Source of the DNA: Dactylonectria macrodidyma
Lineage: Eukaryota > Ascomycota > Sordariomycetes > Hypocreales > Nectriaceae
Assembly: GCA_020744425.1 (NCBI GenBank)
Contig: JAGMUV010000026.1
Location: 744,001 to 808,000 of the forward strand
Reading direction: 5' to 3'
Length of the DNA: 64,000 bases
Shown here: piece by piece, positions 61,401-64,000 of the stretch
Numbering within the stretch: the first letter of the stretch is position 1
Layout of the letters: each line of letters opens with the position of its first letter
Notes under the pieces: model-generated
The model's database searches: none
What the model was told of the DNA's origin: nothing
Seen by the model: the letters and a program-made list of their open reading frames with translations, nothing else
Position numbers and translations under genes: made by a program

Positions 61401-64000
61401 CTCAGCGCTGCCGATTCACGAAGCTGTCGAAGAACATCAGCAGCGAAGACAAGGCGTTTCCACATGGGCGTGTCCAATTTGGTGGCGTAGTTCGTGATGT
61501 AGAATACCATGGCGAGTCCCTTGGTTCTCGTCAAGATCATCGAGATGTCGTGGTTGTGACGGAGGCCGACTGCCATTGCTTTGTTATACCGGTTGACGAG
61601 CGGGTGGTTCCGCTGGATCCTGAGCAGGCCGTCCTCCGTGAATCCGGTGTCCTCGATGATCTTCCAAGGCGCTTTGAACCGACAAGCTGTCCGTTTGTGC
61701 TTACCTGCACCCTCTCCGACGAGTCCTTTGAGAGAATACTTGATACAGGTGTAGGTGTGCGAGTGAACCTGGCAACAGTACGCAATGTAGTTAGACTCGT
61801 TGTCGAAAGCCGCTGCGAGAGCCTCGGTGTCGTGCATAATTCCCTCGATCGGATCGATTGGTTTTCGCTCCTTTCGGACAGTTTTTCCAGCTTCCTCATC
61901 TAAACATTCGTAAAATACCGAGTCTAGATACCGAACCACTTGGGCACGGTATTCTTCCTCCTCGGGCTTCGCCATATCATCAATCAGGGAAGGCAACTGC
62001 ATATTACCCTCCAGCCAGAGTAGACCATGCAAGTGCAGACTGCCTCGGTCATTCGTCTCGACTGTTGCGTAGTAATGGCTGATCTTTCCGAAAACTGATT
62101 CTTGGCCTGTCCTGACGTATTTCTCAAAGAACAGTGAGATTTCTCGATGGAAGAAGATTGCGGCGCTAACTGGGTCCATGGTGCTGAGGGCGATCCTGTC
62201 ATACCTTCCCCGGAGATCGGCTAGCAGTTCCTTTGCCGTGTCATAGTCGTGGAGCCGGTGTATGGAGAGCCTCATCTTGACCGGATTATTGATATCGTTC
62301 GGGTTGACGGTGATCCAAATGGCAGGCATACCGGTCCAAATGTTAACTGCTTGTATCTTCCTCCGCATCAAGAGTCGAGTTTCGTTGGAGAGCGGCTGTG
62401 CGTGGCCAAAGATGGACAATTCGCGAAGCAAGAACGATATGTCCGGATCCGTCGTGGTCCTTGTCTCTCGCATCTCCTCCTCGGCTATTTTTAGGCGGTC
62501 CGCCGTCAGGCTTCCATAGACCCGTTCCAGTCTGTCGAAGGAGCCCCTTGCCATACGGACCATGCTGATACGGCGGTTCGTGGATCGGAGGAGGATGTTG
62601 AAGATCAAGAAACAAAAGACCGGATGCGTAGCAAATCGACCCCCGTGTCGTTGCAACACATATTTAGCCCAGTAATTGAGCGAGTGATTCGCACTGCGCT
62701 GCACAGGCTGTGAAGCATCATACATATTGCCATCTGGCTCGCTCAGCGTCTTAGGGCCGCCCCTCCCCCACGGGAAAAGTTTCGGAAAGGTCCGCGGAAA
62801 GAAGTCATCGTGCAGGTTGTCCGCAAAATCCGCGCCACGCTCGACCCGAATGAACGGTTGGTCTCCCGCCGTGTGGATCATCATAGCGGAAGGTTCAGCA
62901 TCATCGCCGTGTCTGGTCTGACTCGTCCGCATAGCCTCGGCTAGGAAGGACAGCTTGTCAACCTCAGCGAAAGCGGCAGGCCCGTCCAGAGGAAACATGC
63001 CGGACGTTGACGTCTCGTATAGGATATCATCACCACCACGGTCAACACTCCCTGGATCAGGAGCAGATGTATGGAGATCCTCAGGTGGTGGGTGAGGCTG
63101 TTCCATCGACGCATTGTCAACTGAGATAGGGGTGTCGTCGCTTGGCTCTGCTCGTAGCGAGGTGAGGAGTTCTTCAATGCTTGTGAAACGGTTCTCCTCT
63201 AATCCGCGATCGGTATTCGGGACGATTGGGTCAGTGTGTATCTTTTCCACCGCCGAGGGCTCCTCCCTCTGCATCCGCTCCATGAGAACGGCGGGAACTG
63301 TCGACCCCTCCGCGTACTGCCAGCCCTGTATTTCATCCAGGTTGATTTCGATGTCCTTGTAGAGGGGATTGTTCCTCTGTAGCCACAAGAGGGCAGCGGT
63401 TACTCGAGACTTGCGCACCTGAAGAAGCGTCCCCACTTCCGCTGGGCTGGGTCTGTTGGCGCCGCTCCAAGACACGTGGATGTTCTCGATTGTCTGAAGA
63501 AGCGGGTGAGGGAGCACCGTGGCAACTAGATCATCTACATTGTTCGGAAATACGACAATGTGACCCTTCACGTGTTTCCGGTAACTGACACCTGACGGCG
63601 TTTTGTTATCAACAGTGAACTTCGTGATATAGCCGAAAGGAGCCTGAAGAGCGATCAGCCTCTCCTCGACAGGGGAGAGGCCATCGAGTTCACGAGGATA
63701 ACGATGCTCACACCCGATGTCCATGTTGTTGACCGAACATGCCTTCGGCAGCTTTCCGTTTTCGATAACGCCGCGGCACTCAAGGCAAATATCGACCTCC
63801 ATGTCACCGTCCTGTGGGAGACACTTTTTGCATTTCTGAAGAGCCGTCGTAGCTTGCAGCAACGCGGTGGTCAAGTACGTCCTCCAATGGACAGTAGTAA
63901 TCTTGGCTGGCGGGCATTTTCTGTAGCAAAAAGTGCAGTGGGAAATGGGCAACGTCCTCTCGTCGGTGAAGGCCTCATAGAACGACTTCGAAGTCTCAAC
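58437..64000 (-). mobile_element. Helitron (coding part; 5' end outside the window)
   Basis: The reverse strand encodes a Rep-helicase typical of Helitrons and reaches the right edge of the window. The 5' TC end lies beyond 64000. A 3' CTRR end with its hairpin was not found with confidence left of 58437, so the element boundary on that side is not defined. Confidence 0.75.
58437..64000 (-). pseudogene. Helitron Rep-helicase, one frameshift, N-terminus beyond window
   Basis: The frame enters at 64000 and is open to about 60810, where a run of five C (cggggg on plus, 60805-60810) is one base short; the downstream frame continues to a TAG at 58437. Order: Cys-rich N-terminus (CTFC...CKKC...CLEC) followed by a region found in fungal Helitrons (DUF6570-like); Helitron-like N domain (YWAKYVLQRHGGRFATHPVF); HUH motif in GSLHLHGLLW near 62040; the tyrosine motif YITNYATK near 61500; then a PIF1-type helicase with Walker A GGPGGTGKS near 59900, Walker B LVIDEVSML, and C-terminal motif SLYVQLSRCRTLQGI. 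Rep nicks and rejoins single strands, and the helicase unwinds. Only the homopolymer shift prevents one long protein. Confidence 0.87.

Noticed and set aside
61145..61903. 252-codon plus-strand ORF inside the Helitron
   Set aside because: It lies antisense to well-supported Rep coding sequence with conserved motifs; it is a shadow frame.
1..64000. Starship-type giant element (tyrosine-recombinase captain, DUF3435)
   Set aside because: No tyrosine recombinase gene was recognised; the mobile DNA is explained by separate nested smaller elements.
1..64000. tRNA or rRNA genes
   Set aside because: No cloverleaf with A and B box sequences and no rRNA-like conserved blocks were seen; the only tRNA-like match is the Copia primer-binding site.

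Overview
The window looks like a transposon-crowded, gene-poor compartment of a filamentous ascomycete (Pezizomycotina) genome. The evidence is short introns of about 42-71 bp with GT...CTAAC/CTGAC...AG signals, Zn(II)2Cys6 and bZIP regulators, a HET-domain gene, NACHT-WD40 (NWD) remnants, and typical fungal transposon families (hAT, piggyBac-like, pogo/Fot1-like, Copia, Helitron). All calls come from reading the sequence; no database search was possible.

Layout. 1-2.0 kb: a left-truncated reverse gene related to an accessory gene at 49.6-50.8 kb, then a decayed hAT 3' end. 2.4-4.4 kb: an intact three-exon HET-domain gene. 5.0-7.8 kb: a hAT relic ending just after the stop of a conserved ascomycete gene (7.8-8.8 kb, reverse). 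9.9-10.6 kb: a 690-bp non-autonomous hAT with 8-bp target duplications. 11.2-13.6 kb: an intact six-exon Zn2Cys6 regulator (reverse), followed by the carcass of a second regulator (14.05-15.2 kb). 17.9-18.7 kb: an intact bZIP gene (reverse). 21.9-29.6 kb: two piggyBac-like elements, the second broken by a 468-bp solo LTR and by a nearly intact hAT. 29.6-31.1 kb: pieces of an NWD-type NLR gene in opposite orientations. 31.2-35.2 kb: a Fot1-like element with an intact pogo-like element inserted in its transposase. 35.3-36.9 kb: a dead hAT. 38.4-40.2 kb: an intact multi-pass membrane protein gene. 41.4 kb: a 195-bp solo LTR. 42-45.9 kb: degenerate repeats and two tandem repeats.

The most interesting unit is 45,897-57,314, a nested DNA transposon. 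It has 38-bp terminal inverted repeats (TIRs) and a 5-bp duplication (gtacc), and without its insertions it would be about 5.1 kb. It carries a DDE integrase-type transposase gene and two accessory genes, ORF2 (CxxC plus a SUMO-interaction-like IDLT motif) and ORF3. A MITE-like element of 893 bp sits in the transposase gene. A young Copia retrotransposon, with gag and pol separated only by a leaky-type UGA CAA UUA stop, sits in the right TIR. ORF2 has a diverged homologue at the left edge of the window, which suggests a transposon family with conserved accessory genes.

58.4-64.0 kb: a Helitron Rep-helicase gene (reverse), open to the window edge and broken by one homopolymer frameshift. Host genes are few: HET, the 7.8-kb conserved gene, the Zn2Cys6 and bZIP regulators and the membrane protein. 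Most of the rest is layered mobile DNA, and several layers can be ordered in time by their nesting.
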